From CADEDV01 sp036383515 (GTDB taxonomy: Bacteria > Bacteroidota > Bacteroidia > Chitinophagales > Chitinophagaceae), in the NCBI GenBank assembly GCA_036383515.1, contig DASVOE010000077.1:30240-94239 (forward strand): 64,000 nucleotides of DNA, given 5' to 3'. Both the position numbers and the translations under genes were made by a program. This document shows positions 49,078-57,363 of this stretch, piece after piece (position 1 is the first letter of the stretch; every line of letters begins with the position of its first letter). Below the pieces are notes generated by a model. The model did not search any database, had not been told where the DNA came from, and saw only the letters and a list, made by a program, of their open reading frames with translations.

Positions 49078-49461
49078 GATTGATAATTTTTTTTGTTGAA
49101 TAAAATTGATACTGCTAAGTTGATCTATTCAAATCCGCAAAGCAAATATTCAGCCCTCCTTAACCGCTGCTTAACTTGCATTAACATATCTTAAAAACAC
49201 TGACGCCTGAATGAATTATCAATTTAAAGGGATACACCAATCAGGTCAGGCGATAGATTCTCTATCCTTATTTTTTTGTGCATAAATAAAAATTGATCTG
49301 ATCCGGATATAGACAATCTTCTCAAACAAAATATTTTGCAAAGCCAAAAAAGTTATAAATTCATAGGGCGAATGAATAAGACAATACATTCAATCCGTCT
49401 CGCCTGATTTTCACTTGCTCTATCTATTTTTTATCTCCTGTAAATCTAAAAGGAGGACACT
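49078..49461. other. 384-bp intergenic region between the small secreted protein and molybdenum-hydroxylase genes
   Basis: Divergent promoter region. It holds the TTAAC box array (49160-49195), a candidate -7 element on the minus strand (AATATTTG, 49143-49150), and a strong ribosome-binding site AGGAGG at 49451-49456 before the ATG at 49462. I see no gene in the remainder. Confidence 0.6.
49160..49195. promoter_or_regulatory. Phased TTAAC box array upstream of the small secreted protein gene
   Basis: TTAAC-type boxes start at 49160, 49171, 49181 and 49191 (the last is TTAAA; spacings 11, 10 and 10). The core GTTAAGCAGC-N-GTTAA on the minus strand is nearly identical to the plus-strand core upstream of the kinase gene. 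The boxes are 83-118 bp upstream of the gene's ATG. Confidence 0.65.
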
Positions 49462-51633
49462 ATGTACGAAATGAATAATGCCAGCCGTCGTAATTTCCTC
49501 AAGACAACAGCTGTTGTAGGAGGAGGGCTATTGCTTGGTTTCCACATGCCTGCTTTTGCCCGCAATAGCCGGTTCGGGATAACTGATGTTACCAATTTTG
49601 CTCCCAATGCGTTTATCCGTATTGGCACGGATGATATCATTACTGTTATTGTGAATCACTCGGAAATGGGACAGGGCGCCTATACTTCTTTGCCTATGTT
49701 GGTAGCAGATGAACTGGATGCCGACTGGAGTAAGGTCCGCTTTGAATCGGCACCCGTTGATCCTGTTTATAATCATCCTGGTTTTGGTATGCAGGGAACA
49801 GGCGGTAGCACCAGCACCTGGGTAGAATGGGATCGCTTCCGCAATGCTGGAGCTGCAGGAAGATATATGTTAGTGGAGGCTGCTGCACAAACCTGGGGTG
49901 TGGATGCTGCAACGTGTAAAACAGAAAAAGGATTTGTTATTCACACAGCCACTGGTCGTAAATTATCCTATGGACAGTTGGTAGATAAAGCAGCGGCTAT
50001 TAAAGCGCCGGAAAAGTTGAAATTAAAAGATCCCAAAGATTATAAATTCATCGGTAAGCCTGTAAAGCGGTTAGATACTCCTGAAAAAATAAATGGTACC
50101 GCTATATTTGGTATAGATGTAAAAGTTCCAAACCTCTTAACTGCATTGATAGCAAGACCACCGGTATTTGGTGGCAAAGCCAAAAGTTTTAATGCTTCTA
50201 AAGTAAAAGCTATACCCGGCGTAATAGAAGTAGTGGAAATAGATCGGGGCATTGCAATAGTCGCCAATGGATTTTGGCCGGCAAAGCTGGGCCGTGATGC
50301 ACTGGATGTAGTTTGGGATGAAGGAGCTTTAGCATCATTAGACAGTTCAACCCAGGCTAAGCAATATGAAGAGTTGGCCAATCAACCCGGCGCTGTCGCA
50401 ACAAAAGAGGGTGATATAGCTTCTGTAAAAGAGAAAGCTGTAAAAACAATAGAGGTCGCTTATGATCTTCCTTACCTCGCACATGCACCGATGGAGCCAT
50501 TGAATTGTGTAGCAGATGTAAAAGCCGACAGTTGTGAAATATGGGTAGGTACACAGTTTCAAACCGTGGACCTGATGACAGCAGCACATATCACTGGCTT
50601 AAAACCTAACCAGGTAAAACTGCATACTACTTTATTAGGTGGTGGCTTTGGCCGGCGTGCTGTACTGGATGCACATTTTGTAAGTGAAGCCGTGCAGGTA
50701 TCCAAAGCTATGAAAGCACCGGTGAAAGTAATATGGACACGGGAAGATGATATCAGGGGTGGTTACTATCGTCCTAAAGCGCATCATAAAATAAGCGCAG
50801 GTCTTGACGCTTCAGGCAAACCATTATACTGGCAACACAATATTGTTTGCCAATCATTTGCTGTAGGCACACCATTAGAAGCGATGATGGTAAAAGATGG
50901 AGTAGATTCAACGGCTGTTGAAGGTGCTTCTGATCTGCCTTATCATATCCCCAATCTGCATGTAGCATGGAATATGGCACCTAATGGTGTTCCCACACTA
51001 TGGTGGCGTTCAGTAGGAAGTTCTCATACAGCATTTGTAGTAGAGGGAATGATTGATGAACTGGCAAAAGCTGCGGACAAAGATCCTTATCAATATCGCA
51101 GGATGTTACTGGAAAAACATCCACGGCTATTAAACGTATTGGATACAGTAGCAGAAAAAGCTGGCTGGAAAAACCCGGTAGCTGCTGGCCGTGGCAGGGG
51201 TATCGCTATTCATGAATCGTTTGGTAGTGTGGTAGCTCATGTGGCCGAAGTCTCCATCACCAAAAACAATACTTTAAAAGTTCATAAAGTTGTTACGGCT
51301 ATCGATTGCGGGCAAGTAGTAAATCCTGATACCATTAAAGCGCAGATGGAAGGTTGCGTAGCTTTTGGATTAACGGCTGCCTTATATGGCGAAATAACTT
51401 TTGAAAAAGGAAGAGTAAAGCAACGCAATTTCCATGATTACAAAATACTTCGCATGAACGAAATGCCGCTTGTGGAAGTGCATATACTCGACAGTAAAGA
51501 AAAGATGGGAGGTGTAGGTGAACCCGGTGTTCCGCCTGTAGCGCCGGCAGTGATGAATGCGCTCTTTATGCTTACGGGAAAAAGAGTAAGAAGCTTGCCA
51601 CTGCGTCCTGATGATCTTAAAAAGAAAGCATAA
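49462..51633 (+). CDS. Molybdopterin-binding large subunit of a Tat-exported xanthine-oxidase-family hydroxylase (IorB-like)
   Basis: A 723-residue catalytic subunit of a molybdenum hydroxylase. The twin-arginine signal ASRRNFLKTTAVVGGG (7-22) directs folded export to the periplasm. A strong AGGAGG site lies 5 bp upstream. Family features are an aldehyde-oxidase-type a/b hammerhead domain (about 205-300; RLDTPEKINGTAIFGIDVKV), cofactor-binding loops including LLGGGFGRRAVLDA, and the active-site glutamate in GGVGEPGVPPVAPAVM. The closest familiar type is isoquinoline 1-oxidoreductase beta or membrane-bound aldehyde dehydrogenase; the substrate is unknown. The next two genes supply the 2Fe-2S and di-heme partners. 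Confidence 0.93.
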   Translation: MYEMNNASRRNFLKTTAVVGGGLLLGFHMPAFARNSRFGITDVTNFAPNAFIRIGTDDIITVIVNHSEMGQGAYTSLPMLVADELDADWSKVRFESAPVDPVYNHPGFGMQGTGGSTSTWVEWDRFRNAGAAGRYMLVEAAAQTWGVDAATCKTEKGFVIHTATGRKLSYGQLVDKAAAIKAPEKLKLKDPKDYKFIGKPVKRLDTPEKINGTAIFGIDVKVPNLLTALIARPPVFGGKAKSFNASKVKAIPGVIEVVEIDRGIAIVANGFWPAKLGRDALDVVWDEGALASLDSSTQAKQYEELANQPGAVATKEGDIASVKEKAVKTIEVAYDLPYLAHAPMEPLNCVADVKADSCEIWVGTQFQTVDLMTAAHITGLKPNQVKLHTTLLGGGFGRRAVLDAHFVSEAVQVSKAMKAPVKVIWTREDDIRGGYYRPKAHHKISAGLDASGKPLYWQHNIVCQSFAVGTPLEAMMVKDGVDSTAVEGASDLPYHIPNLHVAWNMAPNGVPTLWWRSVGSSHTAFVVEGMIDELAKAADKDPYQYRRMLLEKHPRLLNVLDTVAEKAGWKNPVAAGRGRGIAIHESFGSVVAHVAEVSITKNNTLKVHKVVTAIDCGQVVNPDTIKAQMEGCVAFGLTAALYGEITFEKGRVKQRNFHDYKILRMNEMPLVEVHILDSKEKMGGVGEPGVPPVAPAVMNALFMLTGKRVRSLPLRPDDLKKKA

Positions 51634-51660
51634 TTCATTTATTATTATAAAGAATTTATC

Positions 51661-52128
51661 ATGATAAATCTGAAAGTAAATGGTAAGGCATACCAGGTGG
51701 ATGTTGACCCTTCTACGCCTATCTTATGGGTGCTGAGAGATACACTCGGTCTCAACGGAACTAAATTTGGATGCGGCATGGCGCAATGTGGCGCCTGCAC
51801 TGTGCATCTGAATGGTGATGCCATTCGTTCCTGTGTGTCTCCTGTTTCAAGAGCAGCAGGTAAAGAGATCATGACGATCGAAGGATTGTCCGATGATATA
51901 ACAAAACGATTACAGGAAGCATGGATTGCAGAAGATGTGCCACAGTGTGGCTATTGCCAGAGTGGCCAGATCATGGCAGCAGCTGTATTGCTTCGGAATA
52001 AACCCAACCCAACCGATAATGATATAGACCTGGGCATGTCGGGTAATATCTGTCGTTGCGGCACCTACCAGCGGGTAAGAAATGCTATCCACCGGGCTGC
52101 GAAGATGAAACCCAAAGCGGTGAAGTAA
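51661..52128 (+). CDS. 2Fe-2S subunit of the molybdenum hydroxylase (IorA-like)
   Basis: A 155-residue subunit carrying two 2Fe-2S clusters. A plant-type ferredoxin domain has Cys38, Cys43, Cys46 and Cys58 (GCGMAQCGACTVHLNG). A C-terminal helical domain has Cys96, Cys99, Cys131 and Cys133 (CGYCQSGQ and ICRCGTYQ). It has no export signal of its own, so it presumably rides out with the Tat-tagged large subunit. It lies 27 bp after the large-subunit gene and 29 bp before the cytochrome gene. Confidence 0.96.
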   Translation: MINLKVNGKAYQVDVDPSTPILWVLRDTLGLNGTKFGCGMAQCGACTVHLNGDAIRSCVSPVSRAAGKEIMTIEGLSDDITKRLQEAWIAEDVPQCGYCQSGQIMAAAVLLRNKPNPTDNDIDLGMSGNICRCGTYQRVRNAIHRAAKMKPKAVK

Positions 52129-52157
52129 CAAGTTGTTTAAACCACAAAGAAAGCATT

Positions 52158-52844
52158 ATGAAAAAAAATACTGGCGATAGTCGCTTCAGCATTAAATATT
52201 TTTTATACTTCGTTTTGGCTTTGGGTTTTATTACAGCAGTAGCACAACCATTTAACAATAAAAAAAATAAAACAATATCGCCCGAAAATAAAGCGATAGC
52301 TGCTGCTACTATTACAGATGCAACAACAATCAACGATAAAAGTGATGCTGATAAGAAGCGGGAAGAAGAATCGGCCAATGCTTTCAATGAAGTATATAAA
52401 GTATTGATGCATCCGCGTTGCATGAATTGTCATCCATCGGGCGATGCGCCGTTGCAGGGCGACGATAGTCATATTCACGTCCAAAATGTAACACGGGGAC
52501 CTGACGGTAAAGGGTTATATGCGATGAAATGTTCTAACTGTCATCAATCTGAAAATGTTGCCGGCCTTAATATGCCTCCTGGCAATCCCAACTGGCATTT
52601 GCCACCGGCCAATATGAAAATGATCTTCCAGGGAAGAACGCCTGCACAACTGGCACGGCAATTAAAAGATCCTAAACAAACAGGAAAATCCATGACACAG
52701 TTACTCGAACATGTAGAGCATGATAAGTTAGTGCTCGGTGGCTGGAACCCTGGTGATGGAAGAACATTACCGCCTATGAGTCACGAAGAGTTTGCCAAAA
52801 ATTTTCGTGAATGGATTGAGAAGGGAGCTGCTATTCCTCAATAA
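52158..52844 (+). CDS. Di-heme c-type cytochrome subunit
   Basis: A 228-residue exported protein beginning MKKNTGDSRFSIKYFLYFVL with one hydrophobic segment that serves as a signal peptide or anchor. Two heme c motifs are present: Cys88-Met-Asn-Cys-His (HPRCMNCHPSG) and Cys125-Ser-Asn-Cys-His (KCSNCHQSE). The region between and after is Pro/Gly/Met-rich. It most likely takes electrons from the 2Fe-2S subunit to the respiratory chain. The start at 52158 is chosen because the in-frame extension upstream overlaps the preceding gene. It converges on the GH51 gene with only 13 bp between stops. Confidence 0.88.
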   Translation: MKKNTGDSRFSIKYFLYFVLALGFITAVAQPFNNKKNKTISPENKAIAAATITDATTINDKSDADKKREEESANAFNEVYKVLMHPRCMNCHPSGDAPLQGDDSHIHVQNVTRGPDGKGLYAMKCSNCHQSENVAGLNMPPGNPNWHLPPANMKMIFQGRTPAQLARQLKDPKQTGKSMTQLLEHVEHDKLVLGGWNPGDGRTLPPMSHEEFAKNFREWIEKGAAIPQ

Positions 52845-52857
52845 GAACTTGCATCAC

Positions 52858-54423
52858 TTATTCTTTCAATTCCAGTACTACAATGGATTGAGCAGGTAAT
52901 TCGACTATAAGATCATTACCTTCTTTTTTGGCTCCGCTAAATTTGACAGGCTTTACAAGATCAGGCCTGGAAAAAGTATTGATATCATTAAATTTTGCTG
53001 ATGTCAATACTTGCCCCTCAATGCTTTTCCAATTGAGTCCATTTAAGGTAGTTCGAACGGTGATCTTTTTTGAAGGATCAAGATTTACGAGTGAAATATG
53101 AATCGCACCCGTTGAATCCTGCGAAGCAGATATATTGACGGCCTGTATTTTTTCTGTTCCGTTTACATAATCAGGACTGCTGAACTGTACCGGCAACAAT
53201 TTGGCATCCTGGTGCACTTTGTACATATCAAATACATGATAGGTAGGAGTAAGCAGCATTTTGTTTCCTTCGGTGAGTATCAATGCCTGCAATACATTCA
53301 CTGCTTGTGCCAGGTTAGCCATCCGAACTCTTTCGCTATGGTTATTAAAAATATTAAGTGTTGTTCCCGCCACCAATGCATCTCTTAAACTATTTTGCTG
53401 GAAAAGAAAAGCTTCCGTAGTGCCGGGCTCAGCATTCGTCCAAATTCCCCACTCATCCACACACAACGCCACTCTTTTTTGCGGATCATAACGGTTCATG
53501 ATCGCCTCATTTCTTGTTACAATATCTTCTATGACATACGCCCTGCTCAAGGCTGTGAAATATTCTTTCTCATTAAACTGGGTAGCCGATCCTTTATTAC
53601 TCCAGTTGCCAGTAGGCACTGTATAATAATGTATGGAGATACCCCACATCTGGTTGAGCGGAATATTTTTCATACACACTTCAGTCCAGTTATAATCACC
53701 GGCATTGGCGCCACCTACTATTTTTTTCAACGGAGCTCCGGGATAGTTCTCACAAAAATTGGCGTATTGTTTATAGAGGTTAGAATAATATTCAGCGGTC
53801 ATATTTCCACCACATCCCCAGTTCTCGTTGCCAACACCCCAAAAACTAACCTTGTAAGGATCGTTCTGTCCATTGGCCCGCCGTTGATTGGCTAATTTAC
53901 TATCACCATTAAAATTGAGATATTCAATCCAGTTGGCCATTTCTTTGGGCGAACCGGTTCCTACATTACCCGCCATATAAGGTTCACAACCGATGAGTTT
54001 GCATAGCTCAAGAAATTCATGGGTGCCAAAGCTGTTATCTTCTGTTACCATGCCCCATGTTGTATTGATAGTTTTTGGACGCTGATCTCCTGGACCAATG
54101 CCATCGCTCCAATGATATTCATCTGCAAAGCATCCGCCCGGCCAACGAAGGTTCGGTACTTTTATTTTCTTCAATGCATTGACTACATCCATGCGAAAGC
54201 GATTGCCTGTATTCCCCGCAGGCGCATTGGTGATCCAGAAACCATCATATACGCAACGACCTAAATGTTCAGCAAACTGGCCATAGATATGGCGGCTGAT
54301 GGTTGTTTTAGGTTCATAACCATTCAGGTAAGCCTTAACAACAGACTGACTGACTGAATGCGAAACGGAGAATAAAAATGCGAGGATGAAAATCGTTTTT
54401 GAAAAATAGTTGCAGCATTGCAT
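52858..54423 (-). CDS. Alpha-L-arabinofuranosidase (GH51)
   Basis: A 521-residue exported glycosidase removing alpha-L-arabinofuranose side chains. Signal peptide at 8-26 (KTIFILAFLFSVSHSVSQ). The catalytic barrel begins IYGQFAEHLGRCVYDGFW. Acid/base Glu200 is in WGVGNENWG, and nucleophile Glu324 in CVDEWGIW. NLRWPGGCFADEYHW is the GH51 block. The C-terminal beta domain is present (AQSIVVLELKE). It is the last gene of the polysaccharide cluster and fits debranching of arabinan or arabinogalactan on pectin. Confidence 0.93.
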   Translation of the reverse strand: MQCCNYFSKTIFILAFLFSVSHSVSQSVVKAYLNGYEPKTTISRHIYGQFAEHLGRCVYDGFWITNAPAGNTGNRFRMDVVNALKKIKVPNLRWPGGCFADEYHWSDGIGPGDQRPKTINTTWGMVTEDNSFGTHEFLELCKLIGCEPYMAGNVGTGSPKEMANWIEYLNFNGDSKLANQRRANGQNDPYKVSFWGVGNENWGCGGNMTAEYYSNLYKQYANFCENYPGAPLKKIVGGANAGDYNWTEVCMKNIPLNQMWGISIHYYTVPTGNWSNKGSATQFNEKEYFTALSRAYVIEDIVTRNEAIMNRYDPQKRVALCVDEWGIWTNAEPGTTEAFLFQQNSLRDALVAGTTLNIFNNHSERVRMANLAQAVNVLQALILTEGNKMLLTPTYHVFDMYKVHQDAKLLPVQFSSPDYVNGTEKIQAVNISASQDSTGAIHISLVNLDPSKKITVRTTLNGLNWKSIEGQVLTSAKFNDINTFSRPDLVKPVKFSGAKKEGNDLIVELPAQSIVVLELKE

Positions 54424-54483
54424 ATCGTTAGTTTTAATAGTCTGGCAATAAGTTCGAATCTATTAAAAGCGGCAAATGAAACC

Positions 54484-54501
54484 ATCCTGTACCTACAGGA
54501 T
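54484..54501. other. Small hairpin between GH88 and GH51 genes
   Basis: ATCCTGT-ACCT-ACAGGAT forms a perfect 7-bp stem with a 4-nt loop in the 114-bp spacer. No T-run follows, so it is more likely an mRNA-processing or stabilising element than a terminator. Confidence 0.35.
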
Positions 54502-54537
54502 AGTGAAGACATGTCATTGTGCAGTTTGATACGTTAT

Positions 54538-55752
54538 TTATTTCCCGCTGCGTAAATTTTTGTAACGCACCAGGGCTTCGATATAATAATAATCGCCATA
54601 GGTGAGTGGCACATCCACTTCTGTTTTATTGGGCAGATGACCTACACCATGTTTTATAATAAACCCTCCGTTGGAATTTCCGGTGACCCGGTAGGCAGTG
54701 GATGAAAGGCTTTTCAGTATGGTTTCAGCAGTACTTAAATATTCCTTTGCCGTTTTTGAATCAACATAGCCTGCAAGTTCAATCAAAGCGGAAGCCATGA
54801 TGGAAGCGGCGGATGCATCTCTTAAAACGTTGGGAATGCCGGGAGCATTAAAATCCCAGTAAGGAATTTTATCAGCAGGTAAATTAGGGTGCGATAAAAT
54901 GAACCTTGCAATTTTATTGGCCTGGTCCAGGTATTGTTTATCTTTCGTTTCTCTATACGTTTCGGTATAGCCATATAAACCCCAGGCTTGCCCTCTTGCC
55001 CATGCTGATTCATCTGCTGCACCCTGCGCCGTTCTTTTTTGTTTCACTTTTCCTGTTGTGCTGTCATAATTAATAACATGATAAGAACTGTTGTCTGGCC
55101 GGAAATGATTTTTCATCGTTGTGTTGGCATGTGTCACAGCGATCTTGTAAAAAGAAGAATCACCAGTAGCCTGCGTAGCCCAGAACAATAATTTTAAATT
55201 CATCATGTTGTCGATGATCACCAGGAAGTCGCCGGCCTTTGAATCCCAGGAACGGATGCAACCTACCGTAGGATCAAACCGTGTAGATAAAGATTTAGCG
55301 CTATTTACTAATATCTCTTTGTAGGAAGGATCCGGGTAAAGGCGGTTAGCATTTCCAAAACTGCAATACATCATAAAACCGAGATCATGCGTGTGGGTAT
55401 TGAATTGTTCTTTTTTCAGCGGTTGCAGGATGCGCATTGCTTCATTCAATAGCACCGTGTCCTTTGTTTGTTCGTACAGGTATAATAAACTGCCGGGATA
55501 AAAACCACTGCACCACCAGCCTGAATTGCTGAATTCATATTTATCGGTAGTAGGAAAATATGTTTTAGGAAACTTATCAGCCGGAAGATTTTTTTTCAGC
55601 CACTTATATTGCGCAGCAGCTTCTGTAAAATAGACGGGAATTGATTTTTGGAGTTGTTTATTGGGTTTATAGGACGACTGGCAGAAAACATTGATACAAC
55701 TAAACCATAGACCAATAAATAAAGCAATACGTAACCGGCTATAATAATTCAT
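54538..55752 (-). CDS. Unsaturated glucuronyl/galacturonyl hydrolase (GH88)
   Basis: A 404-residue exported enzyme (signal peptide to about 24) that removes the unsaturated uronic acid left by polysaccharide lyases. It has a six-hairpin fold with WWCSGFYPGSLLYLYEQT. The two catalytic aspartates are Asp123 (THTHDLGFMMYCSFG) and Asp181 (IIDNMMNLKLLFWA), at family-typical spacing. SAWARGQAWGLYGYTETYRE is a further family block. Its presence implies lyase-generated substrates, yet no polysaccharide lyase gene is in the window; it may lie beyond 64 kb. Confidence 0.93.
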   Translation of the reverse strand: MNYYSRLRIALFIGLWFSCINVFCQSSYKPNKQLQKSIPVYFTEAAAQYKWLKKNLPADKFPKTYFPTTDKYEFSNSGWWCSGFYPGSLLYLYEQTKDTVLLNEAMRILQPLKKEQFNTHTHDLGFMMYCSFGNANRLYPDPSYKEILVNSAKSLSTRFDPTVGCIRSWDSKAGDFLVIIDNMMNLKLLFWATQATGDSSFYKIAVTHANTTMKNHFRPDNSSYHVINYDSTTGKVKQKRTAQGAADESAWARGQAWGLYGYTETYRETKDKQYLDQANKIARFILSHPNLPADKIPYWDFNAPGIPNVLRDASAASIMASALIELAGYVDSKTAKEYLSTAETILKSLSSTAYRVTGNSNGGFIIKHGVGHLPNKTEVDVPLTYGDYYYIEALVRYKNLRSGK

Positions 55753-55950
55753 ATGGTTATTTTATTTTTAATGGATTCAACTCAAATACGCTTGCGGGTT
55801 GTGGTGCTGCTGACGGCTATTGAAACTTGATTACCTCTTTCTCATCTCTAAAGATAAGGACTGTTGAAATCCGATTATTTTTTTCCACGCAATCAATTGC
55901 GGCCAGGAGATGTAAGAACGGAATGGCTGCACCGGGCAGTAGGTGAATAT

Positions 55951-57363
55951 TTATTTTTCAGCAGGTAATAAGGGCCAGTCAATATTACGAACATGCGATT
56001 GCTTAATCATTTGTTCTATTTGTTTTACAACCAGGGGATATTGAGTTGCAATATTATTTTGTTCACCGGGGTCTTTATTAAGGTCATATAACTCAATCGG
56101 TGAATTGGGATCACTGGTTACATTTAACCGGACAGCTTTCCATTTTCCCCACCGCAGCGCCTGTCTTCCATTATTTTCATGAAACTCCCAGTATAAATAA
56201 TTATGCGGCTCCTGCTTCCCTTTATTCAATAAAACAGGTAATAAAGAAATGCCGTCAATACCCCGGGTGATTTTCATGCCTGCCAGTTGTTGTAATGTAG
56301 GATAGATGTCCCAACCGGCAGCGATATGATCACTTACCCCAGGTTTTATTTTTCCTTTCCAGTAAGCGATAAAAGGTACCCGGATACCACCTTCATATAA
56401 ATCCCTTTTAATTCCACGAAAATCTCCATTACTATTAAAGAATTCAGGATCGCCCCCGTTTTCTTTATGAGGCCCGTTATCACTGGTAAAAATGATCAGG
56501 GTATTATCTAAGGTTCCATTTTGTTTTAATGTTTCGATGATCTCTCCTACATATTTATCCAGGCGGCCTACCATGGCAGCGAAAGCTGCATGAGGATAAG
56601 GCTCTGCTTTCATATTATGTGACATGGTTTTTAATGCATCACCTGTAAGCGGCGATTCATTAAATTTCTTTTTGTAATACTCATACAAACTGTCATGTGG
56701 TACGATCACATCACCATGGGGTAAAGTATAGGGCAGGTAAGCAAAAAAAGGTTGATCATGTTTTTCATTTAAAAAATGTAATGCTTCCTTTTGTATGAGG
56801 TCTGCCGAATAGATGGAATCAGCCATAAGATTTACCGAAAGATCTATCCGTTCTTTATTCTTCCACAAATGATCGGGGTAGTAATCATGCGCCAGGGTCT
56901 GGCAATTGTATCCATAAAATTGATCGAATCCCTTTTTATTGGGATCACCGCTGGTAGTTATATAACCAAGTCCCCATTTGCCAAAGGCCGCAGTAGTATA
57001 TCCGTGCTGTTGTAACAGGGTAGCGATAGTGGTAACAGAATCTGGTAACGGTGTCTGTCCTTCGGGTTCTGTTCCTTTATTACCTCTTATCGCTGTATGT
57101 CCTGTATGTAAACCAGTAAGCAAACTGGCCCTTGATGGTGCACAAACAGAAGTGCCGGCATAGAATTGAGTAAACTTTATTCCCCCGGCGGCCAATTTAT
57201 CAATATGAGGTGTTTCTATTTTTTGCTGACCATAACACCCGGTTTCTCCATAGCCCAGGTCATCTGCAAGGATTAAAATGAAATTAGGTCGTTTGTTTTG
57301 TTGTGTTATACCAATAGCCGGTAACAGCAACATAATACAAACAATGGAGAGCACCCCTTTCAT
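55951..57363 (-). CDS. Arylsulfatase (S1 family)
   Basis: A 470-residue exported sulfatase (signal peptide to about 20). The formylglycine site is Cys74-Ala-Pro-Ser-Arg78 in the motif VCAPSRASLLTGLHTGH, requiring oxidation of the cysteine by a maturase, which is not seen here. Calcium ligands are Asp34-Asp35 (LILADDLGYGETGCYG) and the DN of FTSDNGPHKENGGDP. The C-terminal subdomain is complete. It overlaps the GH2 gene by 4 nt. A sulfatase in a cluster otherwise suited to pectin suggests the target glycan is sulfated. Confidence 0.95.
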   Translation of the reverse strand: MKGVLSIVCIMLLLPAIGITQQNKRPNFILILADDLGYGETGCYGQQKIETPHIDKLAAGGIKFTQFYAGTSVCAPSRASLLTGLHTGHTAIRGNKGTEPEGQTPLPDSVTTIATLLQQHGYTTAAFGKWGLGYITTSGDPNKKGFDQFYGYNCQTLAHDYYPDHLWKNKERIDLSVNLMADSIYSADLIQKEALHFLNEKHDQPFFAYLPYTLPHGDVIVPHDSLYEYYKKKFNESPLTGDALKTMSHNMKAEPYPHAAFAAMVGRLDKYVGEIIETLKQNGTLDNTLIIFTSDNGPHKENGGDPEFFNSNGDFRGIKRDLYEGGIRVPFIAYWKGKIKPGVSDHIAAGWDIYPTLQQLAGMKITRGIDGISLLPVLLNKGKQEPHNYLYWEFHENNGRQALRWGKWKAVRLNVTSDPNSPIELYDLNKDPGEQNNIATQYPLVVKQIEQMIKQSHVRNIDWPLLPAEK

